A DNA stretch of 63,738 bases from JACQFZ01 sp041485885 (GCA_041485885.1 JBGPKL010000015.1:1-63738), one strand, 5' to 3'. Counted from the stretch's first letter, positions 8,388-18,310 are shown. Notes: generated by a model from the letters alone, not told the origin. Program-made: numbers and translations.

Positions 8388-8601
8388 ACCCAAAGCTGAT
8401 GTGACCTGTCCGGCAACCGTTCGATAGGCGTACAGTTAACGGCGCCGTCTTTACATCGTCTGCGCAGCCGCCGATACTTCCGCGCCTGACGGATAAGCCG
8501 GCGTTCGCTCATCAAGACCGACAAATCCGCGCGGCGGACCGCTTGGTCCCCCACCAAACCACCACCCATAAACGGCGGTTCTTCCCGCTGAGGAGGAGGC
8601 T

Positions 8602-9723
8602 GTGAAGCCCACATTCCCGCGTTTCGCGAAGTTCAGTTTTGTTGCGCTGTCCCTCTTGTCGTTGCTCACTCCCGGTATCACCGCACTGGCGGCCGACAAC
8701 CCGATTGTCGATCCCGACGCGGCGCACCGGTTTGCGACGCTCCCGGCGGATCTGCGTTTTCCCGAAGGGATCACCGCGAATCCCGCGAACGGCGACATTT
8801 ACGTCGCGACGTTCGACGGCGGCGTTGCCAACGCGATCCTGCGCTACAACCGGCACGGACAGCTCGTCGCGCGGAATAATTTCGCCGGCATCACGCCGCT
8901 TCTCGGCATCGCGTTCAATCCGCGCGACAGCAAGATATACATTTGCAGCGTCGATGATTTCACCGTCGGCGGGTCGAGAATTCGGCGCATTGCGGCGAAT
9001 TTCAACAGCGGCACGCCAGTTGAAACGGTCGCGGTCGTTCCGAGCATCGGCGCGCCGCCGGCGCGCACCGTCCCGAATCCGGACGGAAGCCAGGACGTCA
9101 TTACCTTCGGCCAGGTCGCGCGCGTGCCGAATGGGCTCACGTTCAACAAGCGCGGCGATTTATTTTTCTCGGACTCGTTCCAAGGCGCGATCTTCCGCAT
9201 CGACCAGGCGCACGCGTGCGTGAGCCCGGGCTGCGCGGTGCACACCGTCGCGCACGACGGCCAGCTTGCGACCGCGGGGTTCCCGCCGTTCGGCGCCAAC
9301 GGCGTCGCGCTCAATCGGGACGAGAGCAAGCTCTTCATCGCCAACACGGGTGACGACCGCATTCTGCGTCTCGATTTGCGCACCGGCGCGATCGATGTCT
9401 TCGTCGAAAGCCTGAACGGCGCCGACGGAATCGCGTTCGATCGTGCGGGCAATCTGTGGGTCGCACCGAATCAGGCGGATCAAATCGTCGCACTGAACGA
9501 AAACGGCCGCGTGATCGCGCAACTCGGTGCGTTCCTCGGTATCCGCCGAGACGGCTCGCCGCGCGGTCTGCTCTTCCCCGCGAGCCTCGTCATCGTTGGT
9601 GACGATATCTTCGTCACCAACCTCGCGCTGCCACTGCCGGGCGCGACCGAGCCCGAAAGCGACGTGACGACGTATACGATATCGCGCATCGAGATTCCAT
9701 CGCGCCTGCAGCGTCGTTATTGA
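8602..9723 (+). CDS. Exported SMP-30/gluconolactonase-like beta-propeller protein
   Basis: The 373-residue protein has a Sec signal peptide of about 30 residues ending near ALAADNP. The rest forms repeated strands of the SMP-30/NHL beta-propeller kind: FPEGITANPANGDIYVATF, PNGLTFNKRGDLFFSDS, ANGVALNRDESKLFIANT and ADGIAFDRAGNLWVAPN. Each has the turn Asn/Asp-Gly that in this fold lines a metal site. Enzymes of this fold hydrolyse lactones or esters, but many exported members have no known reaction. The start is GTG, directly after GAGGAGG. It stands alone between the phosphatase remnant and a repeat block, and is followed by another exported hydrolase-like gene. Confidence 0.82.
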   Translation: MKPTFPRFAKFSFVALSLLSLLTPGITALAADNPIVDPDAAHRFATLPADLRFPEGITANPANGDIYVATFDGGVANAILRYNRHGQLVARNNFAGITPLLGIAFNPRDSKIYICSVDDFTVGGSRIRRIAANFNSGTPVETVAVVPSIGAPPARTVPNPDGSQDVITFGQVARVPNGLTFNKRGDLFFSDSFQGAIFRIDQAHACVSPGCAVHTVAHDGQLATAGFPPFGANGVALNRDESKLFIANTGDDRILRLDLRTGAIDVFVESLNGADGIAFDRAGNLWVAPNQADQIVALNENGRVIAQLGAFLGIRRDGSPRGLLFPASLVIVGDDIFVTNLALPLPGATEPESDVTTYTISRIEIPSRLQRRY

Positions 9724-9798
9724 TTGGAACACAGGGTACGTAAGGTGTGACTGATTCATTGCCCCCTATCGTAGGTTGGGGGGGCAATGGATCGGGGA

Positions 9799-10006
9799 TT
9801 CCTTAAAAATAAGGGTATCTCTGATTAATTCCCTCTCCCTCCGGTGACGTGCAGGACGCACTAAGATCCGCGGGAGCGCAGGATGCGCGGGAGCGATCAA
9901 GAGGGTTAGGGTGAGGGAGCGGCGGTGCAAGTAATCGCGCTGTTTCCCTCACCCCCACCCCTCTCCCGGTGGGAGAGGGGTAATAAATCAGACCTTCCTT
10001 AGAAAT
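9799..10006. mobile_element. MITE-like element with TCTGATTAATT-type ends, copy 1
   Basis: The outer ends are inverted relatives: ATCTCTGATTAATTCCCTC on the left and AATAAATCAGACCTTCC on the right. Inside are a TACGAATGCCGCG-family relative (about 9846-9892), GTGAGGGAGCGGCGG and a hairpin CCCCTCTCCC/GGGAGAGGGG near 9969-9990. The right part matches 36805-36893 in reverse for about 85 bases. It fills the gap between two genes and codes for nothing evident. Confidence 0.62.
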
Positions 10007-10043
10007 AAATTCTCGCGACCTTGGGACGGATGGAGACATAAAA

Positions 10044-12092
10044 ATGACCGCTTTCACCTTTGGGCGAGTCGCCGGCATCCTGATGGCAATACTCTCGTGC
10101 GCGGCGGTCGGACTTCCGCTGGCCGCGCACGCGCGCATCACGCGCATTCAGATCACGCAAACCGAATCGCCGACATTCGGCGGGACCTCGTTTGGCGACG
10201 TCGGCCAATACGAGAAGCTCATCGGCCGTGCATTCGGCGAAGTCGACCCGAAAGATTCGCGGAACAAAGTCATCACCGACATCGAGCTCGCGCCGCGGAA
10301 CAGCCGTGGCATGGTCGAATACGACACCGGCATCGTAATTTTGCGGCCGCTCGATCCGGCGAAGGGAAATCACCGGCTCTTCTATGAGCTGACGAACCGC
10401 GGCGTGATCCTCTCCCTGCGCGTGTTCAACGACAGCCCTAACGCCATCACCACGAACCCCGCTCCGACGGACGTGGGCAACGGATTTTTCATGCGCCAGG
10501 GTTACACGGTGCTGTTCAGCGGCTGGGATCTCAGCTCGGCGCCGGGCGGCACGTTCTCGTCCAACTACCCGATCGCGACGAATCCGGATGGAACATCGAT
10601 CGTCGGTCCGTCGGTCGAGGAGTTACTCTTCGACAATCTTCCGCCCACGCCACAACCCACGACCGCGACGCTCAGCTACCCTGCGGCGGCGCTCGATACA
10701 ACTCAAGCGACGTTGACGGTGCGCACACACTACACCGACACGCAGACGCCGATTTCGCCGACCGGGTGGCGCTTCAACGACGCCCGGACGATCCAGCTGT
10801 TGCCCGAAGGCACGCGTTTCGAAGCCGGGCGGCTCTACGAGCTGAAATACCAAGCCAAGGATCCGAAAGTCGCCGGGCTCGGGCTCGCCGCCGTGCGCGA
10901 CCTCGCGTCGTTTCTGCGCCACGCGGCGGCGGATGACACGGGAACCGCGAATCCGCTCGCCGGGCAGGTCGAGTTCGCCATCGCGCACGGCATTTCGCAG
11001 CCGGCGCGCCTGCTGCATGACTTCTTGCATCTCGGCTTCAATCAGGACGAGCGCGAACAACGCGTGTTCGACGGAATCTTGAACTACATCGCCGGCCCGA
11101 GCAGCGGATTTTTCAACTACCGCTTCGCGCAACCGTTCCGCACGCACCGACAACACATCGGCCGTTGGACGCCGGAGCGCGTCTTCCCGTTCACGAACCA
11201 GGTGCTCAGCGATCCAGTAACGCATCGGATCGACGGCCTTCTCACGCGCTGCTCATTCACGGACACGTGCCCGAAGATTTTCGAGGCGAACTCCGGCAAC
11301 GAATACTGGGTGAAAGGCGGCTCGCTGCTGCATACCGACATACGCGGCCGCGATCTCTTCATCGATCCGCCGATCGTGCGCTATTACCATTTCGCCAGCC
11401 GGCCGCATTCCTCCGCGACAGGGCCCGGCATTTGCGAGCTTGAACGAAACCCGCTCGGCCCGGGCGCGGGACTGCGCGCGCTGCTCGTTAACCTCGATGA
11501 ATGGATCAGCGACCGCAAACGCCCGCCGTACAGCCGAATGCCGCGGCGCATCAACGGAACGCTGGTGCCCTCGCTTCCGCAAAACGAAGTCGGGTTCCCG
11601 ACGATACCGGGCGTGCGCTACACCGGACTCATGACGACTGGCGACTTGTTCGACTTCGGCCCGAATTTCAAAAACGGCGTTCTCGATTTCGAAACGAAGG
11701 ACGGCGTCATCGTGCCCCCCGTCGTCGCTTCACCCTATCCGGTGTTCGTCCCGAAGACGGACAAAGACGGCAACGAGATCGCCGGCGTGCGCTTTCCCGA
11801 CGTCGCCGTGCCGACCGCGACCTACACCGGCTACGGCTTTCGCGCCGCCGGATTCGGCGGCCCCGATCTGTGCGACGCGTTCGGGCAGGCAATTCCGTTC
11901 AAGAAGACCAAAGCCGAGCGCGTGGCGGCAGGCGATCCACGCCTCTCGCTGCAAGAGCGCTACCCGACGCATGCGGACTACGTGCAGAAGGTAACGAATG
12001 CAGCGCAAGGCTTGCAGCGGCAGCGGTTTCTTTTGCAAGAAGATGCCGACCGCGTGATTCAGGCGGCGGAGGCAAGCACGGTCGGCAATTGA
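10044..12092 (+). CDS. Exported alpha/beta-hydrolase domain protein
   Basis: This 682-residue protein carries a signal peptide of about 30 residues ending at AAHA. It matches the large alpha/beta-hydrolase-domain group by RLFYELTNRG, QGYTVLFSGWDLS, and the nucleophile-elbow region AHGISQPARLLHDFLHLGFN followed by DEREQRVFDGILNYIAG. In relatives the elbow is GxSQSGRFxR; here the residue after Gln is Pro. Ser in GISQ is the presumed nucleophile. An esterase or lactonase acting in the periplasm is likely, and the beta-propeller gene just upstream is also exported, so they could act in one pathway. The substrate is unknown. Confidence 0.75.
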   Translation: MTAFTFGRVAGILMAILSCAAVGLPLAAHARITRIQITQTESPTFGGTSFGDVGQYEKLIGRAFGEVDPKDSRNKVITDIELAPRNSRGMVEYDTGIVILRPLDPAKGNHRLFYELTNRGVILSLRVFNDSPNAITTNPAPTDVGNGFFMRQGYTVLFSGWDLSSAPGGTFSSNYPIATNPDGTSIVGPSVEELLFDNLPPTPQPTTATLSYPAAALDTTQATLTVRTHYTDTQTPISPTGWRFNDARTIQLLPEGTRFEAGRLYELKYQAKDPKVAGLGLAAVRDLASFLRHAAADDTGTANPLAGQVEFAIAHGISQPARLLHDFLHLGFNQDEREQRVFDGILNYIAGPSSGFFNYRFAQPFRTHRQHIGRWTPERVFPFTNQVLSDPVTHRIDGLLTRCSFTDTCPKIFEANSGNEYWVKGGSLLHTDIRGRDLFIDPPIVRYYHFASRPHSSATGPGICELERNPLGPGAGLRALLVNLDEWISDRKRPPYSRMPRRINGTLVPSLPQNEVGFPTIPGVRYTGLMTTGDLFDFGPNFKNGVLDFETKDGVIVPPVVASPYPVFVPKTDKDGNEIAGVRFPDVAVPTATYTGYGFRAAGFGGPDLCDAFGQAIPFKKTKAERVAAGDPRLSLQERYPTHADYVQKVTNAAQGLQRQRFLLQEDADRVIQAAEASTVGN

Positions 12093-12169
12093 CCTCCGAA
12101 ATCGAAATCCGCTGATGGGCAGTACTCCGCTTCGCCCGCCAACGCCGCGGGCGACTCAGAAGCGTCGCC

Positions 12170-13585
12170 TCAGTTCCCGCCCAACGCCTTGTACGCCTGC
12201 GCCGCCGCCGCCAACCGCGTGCGCTTCACGTCGATCAGCGCTTGCTGGGCAGCGTATTGCTCGCGTTGCGCGTCGAGCACGTCGAGATATCCGATCAAGC
12301 CGGCGTTATAGCGCGCCTCGGCTAGCTTCAGGCGCTCGCTTTGACGCGCCGCCAGGCGCTCTTGCGCGGCGTATTGCTCGGCGAGATAGGCTTGGTCGGA
12401 GAGTACGTTCGCCACTTCGGCGAACGCTTGCTGAATCGATTTCTCGTACTGCGCGATCGCGATGACTTTGCGCGCCTCGGTCAAATCGAGATTCGCCGTG
12501 TTACGACCGCCCGTGAAGAGCGGAAGCCGGATACTCGGGAGGAACGTCCAGGCGCGATGATCGCCGTCGAACAAACCGTCGAGCTGATCGCTCGCGAAGC
12601 CGGCGGTGCCGATGAGCGTGATGCGTGGGAAGAACGCCGCGCGCGCGGCGCCGATGCTGGCATTCGCGGCGACCAGGCTTTGCTCGGCTTGCAATACGTC
12701 GGGACGATTGAGCAACACGCTCGATGACAGGCCGACCGGCACCGACGGCGGCAGCGGCAAGTCGTCGAGGTCCGCCCCGCTCGGCCGCGGAAGCGTGACC
12801 GGACCGCCGACCAGCACGGCCAGCGCGTTGCGCGCATTCGCCGCCTGGCGTGCGAGCGCGGCCGCGTCGGCGCGCGCGCTTTCGAACGCCGACTCCGCTT
12901 GCAGCTTGTCCAACCGGCTGGCGACGCCCGCTTCCATTCGACGATCGATCAGCCGCAGACCTTCCGCGCGCGATGTCGCCGCGCGGCGCGCGAAGTCGGC
13001 GCGCTCCTCGAGCGCCCGCACGCTGTAATAGGCGTTGCCGACATCGGCGATGAGCGACAGCCGAAACGCGCGCTGCGCCTCGGCAGTCGCGAAGTAGCTC
13101 GCGCGCGCCGCCTCGCTCAGGCGGCGGACTCGTCCCCAGAAGTCGAGCTCGTACGCGAGCAAACCGAGATTCACGTCGTAGCGACGCGAAACAATCGACT
13201 GCTTCGTGATCGAGACCGGCGCCGGCACGCGCGCGGCGGTCTCCTCGGCGTTCAGGTTGAACGACGGAAATCCATCCGCACGCTGAATGCCGTATTGCGC
13301 GCGCGCCTCTTCCACGCGCGCGGTCGCGACGCGCAGATCGCGGTTGTACTCGAGCGCGCGCGTGATCAACTCTTGCAGCGTGCTATCGGCGAAGTAGACA
13401 CTCCAATCGGGAAGTTGGATCTCGGCAACGCTCGCGCTGTCGCCGATGGTCATCGGCACCGGCGGCTCCGGGCGGCGATAGTCGGGGCCCATGGCGCAGC
13501 CCGCCGCAACGGCGGCGAAGACGAGAAGCGCAAGCCTACGCACGGACTTTGTGCCGCTCCTTTTCCGGGTGGCGCTCGGTGTCAT
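12170..13585 (-). CDS. RND efflux outer-membrane factor (OprM/NodT-type lipoprotein)
   Basis: This is the outer-membrane channel of the tripartite pump encoded just upstream. It is a 471-residue lipoprotein, with a basic N-terminus and the lipobox VAAGC, then AMGPDYRRPEPP, the usual start of mature NodT-family proteins. Two OEP (TolC-like) repeats follow, with ELDFWGRVRRLSEAARASY and INRPD-type VLLNRPDVLQAE, and the C-terminal repeat LAEARYNAGLIGYLDVLDAQ. The ATG at 13585 lies inside the end of the RND gene (50-base overlap); an in-frame GTG about 8 bases before that stop is an alternative start. Either way translation is likely coupled. It is last in the operon. Confidence 0.93.
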   Translation of the reverse strand: MTPSATRKRSGTKSVRRLALLVFAAVAAGCAMGPDYRRPEPPVPMTIGDSASVAEIQLPDWSVYFADSTLQELITRALEYNRDLRVATARVEEARAQYGIQRADGFPSFNLNAEETAARVPAPVSITKQSIVSRRYDVNLGLLAYELDFWGRVRRLSEAARASYFATAEAQRAFRLSLIADVGNAYYSVRALEERADFARRAATSRAEGLRLIDRRMEAGVASRLDKLQAESAFESARADAAALARQAANARNALAVLVGGPVTLPRPSGADLDDLPLPPSVPVGLSSSVLLNRPDVLQAEQSLVAANASIGAARAAFFPRITLIGTAGFASDQLDGLFDGDHRAWTFLPSIRLPLFTGGRNTANLDLTEARKVIAIAQYEKSIQQAFAEVANVLSDQAYLAEQYAAQERLAARQSERLKLAEARYNAGLIGYLDVLDAQREQYAAQQALIDVKRTRLAAAAQAYKALGGN

Positions 13586-16500
13586 GGACCACGACGTCTT
13601 GCCGCGGTTGCTTTTTTTCCGGAAATATTCGGCGCACGACGACGAAGAAGACCGGCACCAGCAGCACGGAGAAAATCATGGCGGTGATCATGCCGCCGAG
13701 CACGCCGGTGCCGATGGCGTGGCGGCTGGCGGCGCCGGCGCCGGTGCTGATCGCGAGCGGCAGCACGCCCGCGCAGAACGCGATCGAGGTCATCAGGATC
13801 GGGCGGAAACGCAAGCGGCTCGCCTCGATCGTCGCTTCGATGACGCCCTTGCCTTGCTGTTGCAAATGGCGGGCGAACTCGATGATCAGGATGGCGTTCT
13901 TGGCGGACAATCCGATGATCGCAATCAAGCCGACTTTGAAGTACACGTCGTTCGGCAAGCCGCGCAGCGTCATCGCGAGTACCGCGCCGAGAATGCCGAG
14001 CGGCACCACCAACAGCACCGCAAGCGGAATCGACCAGCTTTCGTAGAGCGCCGCCAAACACAGGAATACGACCAACACCGAAACCGCGAACAGGAAGGGC
14101 GCCTGTGATCCGGAGATGCGCTCCTCGTACGACGTGCCCGACCATTCGAAGCCGATGCCGGGCGGGAGTTGCGACGCGAGTTGCTCCATCGCGCTCATGG
14201 CATCGCCCGTACTCTTGCCGGGCGCGGGACCGCCCGCCAGCTTGTACGACGGCGAACCGTTGTAACGATCGAGCTTGATCTCGCCGACGGTCCAGCGGGT
14301 GGTCGCGATTTCCGAGAGCGGCACAAGCCGCCCCTGCCGCGTCTTCACCTGCAGCTTCAGCAGATCTTCGGGCGTCGCGCGGCTCGCGGGATCGGCCTGC
14401 ATGAGCACGCGCAGCACGCGGCCTTCGCGCGCAAAATCGTTGGCGTACGCCGAACCGAGCGCGATCGATAGCGTGCCGTTCAGCTCGTTGGCATCGATGC
14501 CGAGCTGGCTCGCTTTGACCTTGTCGACGTCGAGATAGAGCTGCGGCGCCGGCTCCTGCCCTTCGGGACGCACGCCGGCGAGATTCGGATTCTGCGCCGC
14601 CATGCCGAGCAGCTGGTTGCGCGCGTCGAGCAGCCGCGCGCGGCCTAAACCGGCGCGGTCCTGCAGCTGGAAGTCGAAACCCCCGAGCGCCGCGAGCTCC
14701 GGAATCGCGGGCGGATTGACCGCAAAGATGAACGCCTGCTTGATGGCAAAGAGGGTCATGTTCGCACGCTGGATGATCCCCTTCGCCTGATGCTCCGTTT
14801 CGTGACGCTCATCCCAATCTTTCAACGCCACGAACGCAAGCGCCGCATTCTGTCCGCGCCCGAAGAAACTGAAGCCGATCACCGACACCATGCGCGCGGC
14901 TTCCGACTGCGACAGATAATACTTCTCGACCTGCTCCATGACCGCAAGCGTGCGCTCGCGTGTCGCGCCGGCCGGCAACTGCACGACGCTGATAAAATAG
15001 CCCTGATCCTCCTCGGGCAGAAACGACGAGGGCAGGCTCCACACGAGCGCGCCCGTGATGACCAGCATCACGGCGAACAAGGCCAACATGCGGCCGGTCC
15101 CGCGCAATATGCGCGCGACCCAACCCTGGTAGCGGTCGGACGTCCGGCGGAACCAGCGATTGAATCCGCCGACCAGCCGATGCGACTCGGGATGTTGGCC
15201 CGGTTTGATCATCGTTGCGCAAAGCGCCGGAGTAAGCGTCAACGCCATGAGCGCGGAGAATCCCATGGCCAACACCAACGTGATGGAGAACTGACGATAA
15301 ATCGCGCCGACCGAGCCGGGGAAGAATGCCATCGGGATGAATACCGCCGTCAATACCAACGTGATGGCAATGACGGCGCCGATGATCTGGTCCATGGCCT
15401 TGCGCGTCGCCTCGCGCGGCGACAGACGTTCCTCGGTCATGATGCGCTCGACGTTCTCGATCACGACGATCGCGTCGTCCACCAGGATGCCGATCGCGAG
15501 CACCATCGCGAACATCGTCAACACGTTGATCGAGAATCCCAAGAGGTAGAGGCCGACCAGCGATCCGGTCAGCGCTATCGGCACGACGATGGTGGGAATG
15601 AGCGTCGCGCGCAAGTTGCCGAGGAAGAGGTAGATGACGAGGAACACGAGCACGATCGCCTCGATCAGCGTCTTCACGATCTCCCTGATCGAGATGCTGA
15701 CGAATTTCGACGTGTCGTACGGTACTTCCCACGCTACCCCCTTCGGAAAGTATCGCGCGAGCTCCGCCATGCGCGTGCGCACGGCTTTGGCGGTGTCGAT
15801 CGCGTTACCGGTCGGCGACAGTTTGATGCCGATCGCACCGATCGGCTTGCCGTTCAAACGCGCCTCGACGCTGTAGTCGGCGGCACCGAGCTCAACGCGC
15901 GCGACATCCTTGAGCCGTACCAGCGCGCCGTTTGCGCCCTCGCGCAGCACGACGTTGCCGAACTCCTCGGGCGAGTTATAGCGGCCCTGCGTGAGCACGG
16001 TCGCCGACAGCTGCTGCCCCTTAGGCGCGGGGAGCTGACCGATTTCGCCGGTGGCGAGCTGCACGTTCTGCGCGCGCACCGCGTTGAGCGCTTCCGCCGG
16101 CGACATCTGAAAGCCCGCCAGCCGCGCCGGATCGAGCCAGATGCGCATGGCGTACTCGGAACCGAACAGTGTTGCTTCGCCGACGCCCGCCACGCGCCGG
16201 ATCGGATCGATCACGTTGGAATTGACGAAACTGCCCAATGCCACGCGGTCGTAACTGTCATCGGGCGAGTAGAGCGTCACGAACATCAGGTAATTGCGCC
16301 GCGACTTCACGACCTGAATGCCGTTGCGCCGCACTTCCTCCGGCAGGCGCGGCTCGACGCGCTTGATCCGGTTCTGTGTCTCGACCGACGCCACGTCGAG
16401 ATTGGTGCCGGTCTGAAACGTGAGCGTCATCGTCAGATTGCCGACGCTGTCGCTTGAGGACTGCATGTAGAGCAGGTTTTCGATGCCGTTCATTTCCTGC

Positions 16501-16700
16501 TCGATCAGCGACGTCACGGTTTCCTCGACCACGTTCGCGCTCGCACCCGGATAATTAGTGGTGACTTGAAGCGCGGGCGGCGCGACCTCGGGATACTGCG
16601 CGACCGGCAGACTGCGCAACGCGAGCAGCCCTCCGAGCACGATGATGATCGCGATGACCCAGGCGAAGATCGGACGATCGATAAAGAAACGAGGCAGCAT
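13536..16700 (-). CDS. RND efflux pump inner-membrane transporter (AcrB/MexB, HAE1 family)
   Basis: This proton-driven exporter has 1054 residues, the normal length. It begins MLPRFFIDRPIFAWVIAI. TM4 holds the paired aspartates in GILVDDAIVVIENVERIM, and TM10 the lysine in GLSAKNAILIIEFARHLQ, the proton relay of AcrB-type pumps. Two large periplasmic loops follow TM1 and TM7. Substrates (drugs, dyes, bile salts, solvents) cannot be predicted. It starts 12 bases after the membrane-fusion gene. No repressor gene of the AcrR/MexR kind is next to the operon, so its regulation is not visible here. Confidence 0.96.
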   Translation of the reverse strand: MLPRFFIDRPIFAWVIAIIIVLGGLLALRSLPVAQYPEVAPPALQVTTNYPGASANVVEETVTSLIEQEMNGIENLLYMQSSSDSVGNLTMTLTFQTGTNLDVASVETQNRIKRVEPRLPEEVRRNGIQVVKSRRNYLMFVTLYSPDDSYDRVALGSFVNSNVIDPIRRVAGVGEATLFGSEYAMRIWLDPARLAGFQMSPAEALNAVRAQNVQLATGEIGQLPAPKGQQLSATVLTQGRYNSPEEFGNVVLREGANGALVRLKDVARVELGAADYSVEARLNGKPIGAIGIKLSPTGNAIDTAKAVRTRMAELARYFPKGVAWEVPYDTSKFVSISIREIVKTLIEAIVLVFLVIYLFLGNLRATLIPTIVVPIALTGSLVGLYLLGFSINVLTMFAMVLAIGILVDDAIVVIENVERIMTEERLSPREATRKAMDQIIGAVIAITLVLTAVFIPMAFFPGSVGAIYRQFSITLVLAMGFSALMALTLTPALCATMIKPGQHPESHRLVGGFNRWFRRTSDRYQGWVARILRGTGRMLALFAVMLVITGALVWSLPSSFLPEEDQGYFISVVQLPAGATRERTLAVMEQVEKYYLSQSEAARMVSVIGFSFFGRGQNAALAFVALKDWDERHETEHQAKGIIQRANMTLFAIKQAFIFAVNPPAIPELAALGGFDFQLQDRAGLGRARLLDARNQLLGMAAQNPNLAGVRPEGQEPAPQLYLDVDKVKASQLGIDANELNGTLSIALGSAYANDFAREGRVLRVLMQADPASRATPEDLLKLQVKTRQGRLVPLSEIATTRWTVGEIKLDRYNGSPSYKLAGGPAPGKSTGDAMSAMEQLASQLPPGIGFEWSGTSYEERISGSQAPFLFAVSVLVVFLCLAALYESWSIPLAVLLVVPLGILGAVLAMTLRGLPNDVYFKVGLIAIIGLSAKNAILIIEFARHLQQQGKGVIEATIEASRLRFRPILMTSIAFCAGVLPLAISTGAGAASRHAIGTGVLGGMITAMIFSVLLVPVFFVVVRRIFPEKKQPRQDVVVHDTERHPEKERHKVRA

Positions 16701-16712
16701 GAGCGTGTCCTG

Positions 16713-18029
16713 TCAGCGCTTTGCCGCGGGCGGCGGCGCGGAAGCCGATCCAGAGGTGGAGGCGGCCGATGTTTTGCCCGCCGGCTCCGGAGTTGTCGGG
16801 CCTTGGCCCTGCCCGGCGGATGGCGCCGAGTCTTTCGCCGATGACGTCCCGCTCTGCGTCGGCGTTGCGGCGCCCGGGCGCGTTTGCGGCGGCAACGCGT
16901 TCGCCACCACCGGATTCACCATCGCGCCCGGACGGATTTTCTGCAAACCATCCACGACGATCCGCTCGCCACCTTTGAGCCCATCAGTGACTACCCAATC
17001 CTGCCCGGAGAAACCAGCGGTCTTGATCGGTTGCGGCGCGACTGTGTTCTCGGGCGTCACGACGTAAACGAATTGACCTTGCGGCGACGCCTGCACGGCG
17101 CGCTGCGGCACCTTGACCGCCTCGCCGCGCGTACCCGGCGCGAACCGGATCGTCGCGAACATGCCGGGCAGCAGTAGCCGATCCGGGTTTGGAAATTCGG
17201 CGCGCAACGTCACGGTGCCCGTGGTCGGATCGACCGTCTGCTCTTCGATCCGCAACTGGCCCTTGTATCGATAGACGCTGCCGTCTTCGAGCACCAGCTC
17301 GATCGGGACGCGGGCGCGCTTGAGATCTCCTTCCATGAACGCCTTCTGCAGCCGCAGCCGGTCCGATCCCGATTGCGTGAAGTCCACGTTGATGGGGTTG
17401 AGCTGCTCGATCTTCGCGAGCGGCGTCGCCTCACCGCGCCCGACGAACGCCCCCTCGGTGACGAACGCGCGGTTGATGCGCCCGGAAATGGGCGCGGGCA
17501 CGTTCGAGTTATTCAGATCGATCTCCGCGCGCTTCAACGCCGCTTCGGAGTTCGCGATCTCGGCTTCCGACAATTTTAGCTGCGCCTCGGCCTGATCGAG
17601 CTCTTGCTTGCTCACCGCCTGATCGGCGATCAAGCGGCGGTAGCGGCTCACCGTTTGCGCCGCGACGTCGGCGTTGGCGCGCGCTTTCGCGAGCGCCGCG
17701 CGCGCGGACGCGACATTCGCCTCGAGCGTGCGCGGGTCGATACGAAATAGCGGCTGGCCTTCCTGCACTTCGCCGCCTTCCTTGAAGAGTCGCTTCTCGA
17801 GAATTCCCTCGACCCGCGCGCGGACTTCGGCGGTGCGATACGCGACCACGCGCCCGCTCGCCTCATACGTGATCGGCGCGTCGCCCTTTTGCGCCACGAC
17901 GACCGTAACTTCCGTCGGAGGCATCTGCGGTCCCGCGGCTTTGCCGCCGTCGCTCTTGCCGCCGCAGGCCGAGAGCGCCAGAGCAACTCCAGCCACGAAG
18001 GCGAATTTTCGCGAAACTACATACAACAT
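16713..18029 (-). CDS. RND efflux periplasmic adaptor (membrane-fusion lipoprotein, AcrA/MexA family)
   Basis: The 438-residue adaptor links the inner-membrane transporter to the outer-membrane channel. It has the lipobox LSACG, a split lipoyl domain (EVRARVEGILEKRLFKEGG early, NNSNVPAPISGRINRAFV later), an alpha-hairpin rich in Ala, Lys and Glu between them, and a beta-barrel domain with ADPTTG-like VDPTTGTVTLRAEFPNPD. The last 65-70 residues are an unusual low-complexity tail rich in Pro, Ala, Ser, Thr and Gly, making it longer than typical AcrA (about 400). The ATG follows AGAGG at good spacing. It is first in the operon; a palindromic repeat ends 18 bases upstream of the start codon. Confidence 0.94.
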   Translation of the reverse strand: MLYVVSRKFAFVAGVALALSACGGKSDGGKAAGPQMPPTEVTVVVAQKGDAPITYEASGRVVAYRTAEVRARVEGILEKRLFKEGGEVQEGQPLFRIDPRTLEANVASARAALAKARANADVAAQTVSRYRRLIADQAVSKQELDQAEAQLKLSEAEIANSEAALKRAEIDLNNSNVPAPISGRINRAFVTEGAFVGRGEATPLAKIEQLNPINVDFTQSGSDRLRLQKAFMEGDLKRARVPIELVLEDGSVYRYKGQLRIEEQTVDPTTGTVTLRAEFPNPDRLLLPGMFATIRFAPGTRGEAVKVPQRAVQASPQGQFVYVVTPENTVAPQPIKTAGFSGQDWVVTDGLKGGERIVVDGLQKIRPGAMVNPVVANALPPQTRPGAATPTQSGTSSAKDSAPSAGQGQGPTTPEPAGKTSAASTSGSASAPPPAAKR

Positions 18030-18046
18030 GACGGACCTCTTATCGA

Positions 18047-18106
18047 TGTAGGGTGCGTTCCACGCACCGCTTTATTCGCGTATCGGTGCGTGGAACGCAC
18101 CCTACA
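18047..18106. repeat. TGTAGGG palindromic repeat, copy 4, in the efflux operon leader
   Basis: A long inverted repeat runs from TGTAGGGTGCGTTCCACG to CGTGGAACGCACCCTACA. If the efflux promoter lies upstream of it, the leader RNA would carry this hairpin directly before the ribosome-binding site. Position is seen; any effect on expression is inference. Confidence 0.85.
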
Positions 18107-18310
18107 CGTTACTAAAAATGACATGACCACTCCTGGCGTGGTTCAAACGAAGCGAACATCGCGACGCACGACGGCTCGCCGATCGTGCCCGTTGTTCCGT
18201 TAACGGAGATGGGACTGAGCAGCCCGGTACGAAGTTCCACCGGTGAACGAATGTGGCACACGTCGGCGGTAGCGCCATTGTAATCGAATGCGGGTGTCTG
18301 ATAGCAGCCG
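18107..18310. other. Intergenic stretch with an unassigned open frame
   Basis: Between the efflux operon and cysNC on the plus strand, one frame is open from about 18134 to a stop near 18284. It reads HDGSPIVPVVPLTEMGL and SSTGERMWHTSAVAP. This looks like protein sequence rather than random DNA, but it has no start codon of its own and I do not recognise the family. It may be the tail of a lost gene. Confidence 0.3.

Noticed and set aside
8188..8427. Second-frame continuation of the histidine phosphatase
   Set aside because: Neither of the other two frames downstream of residue 50 shows the later phosphatase motifs, so I call a truncation and not a simple frameshift.
14790..16457. 555-residue plus-strand frame opposite the RND transporter gene
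   Set aside because: It is rich in Arg, His, Asp and Gln without any domain pattern, while the opposite strand codes a full-length AcrB-type pump.
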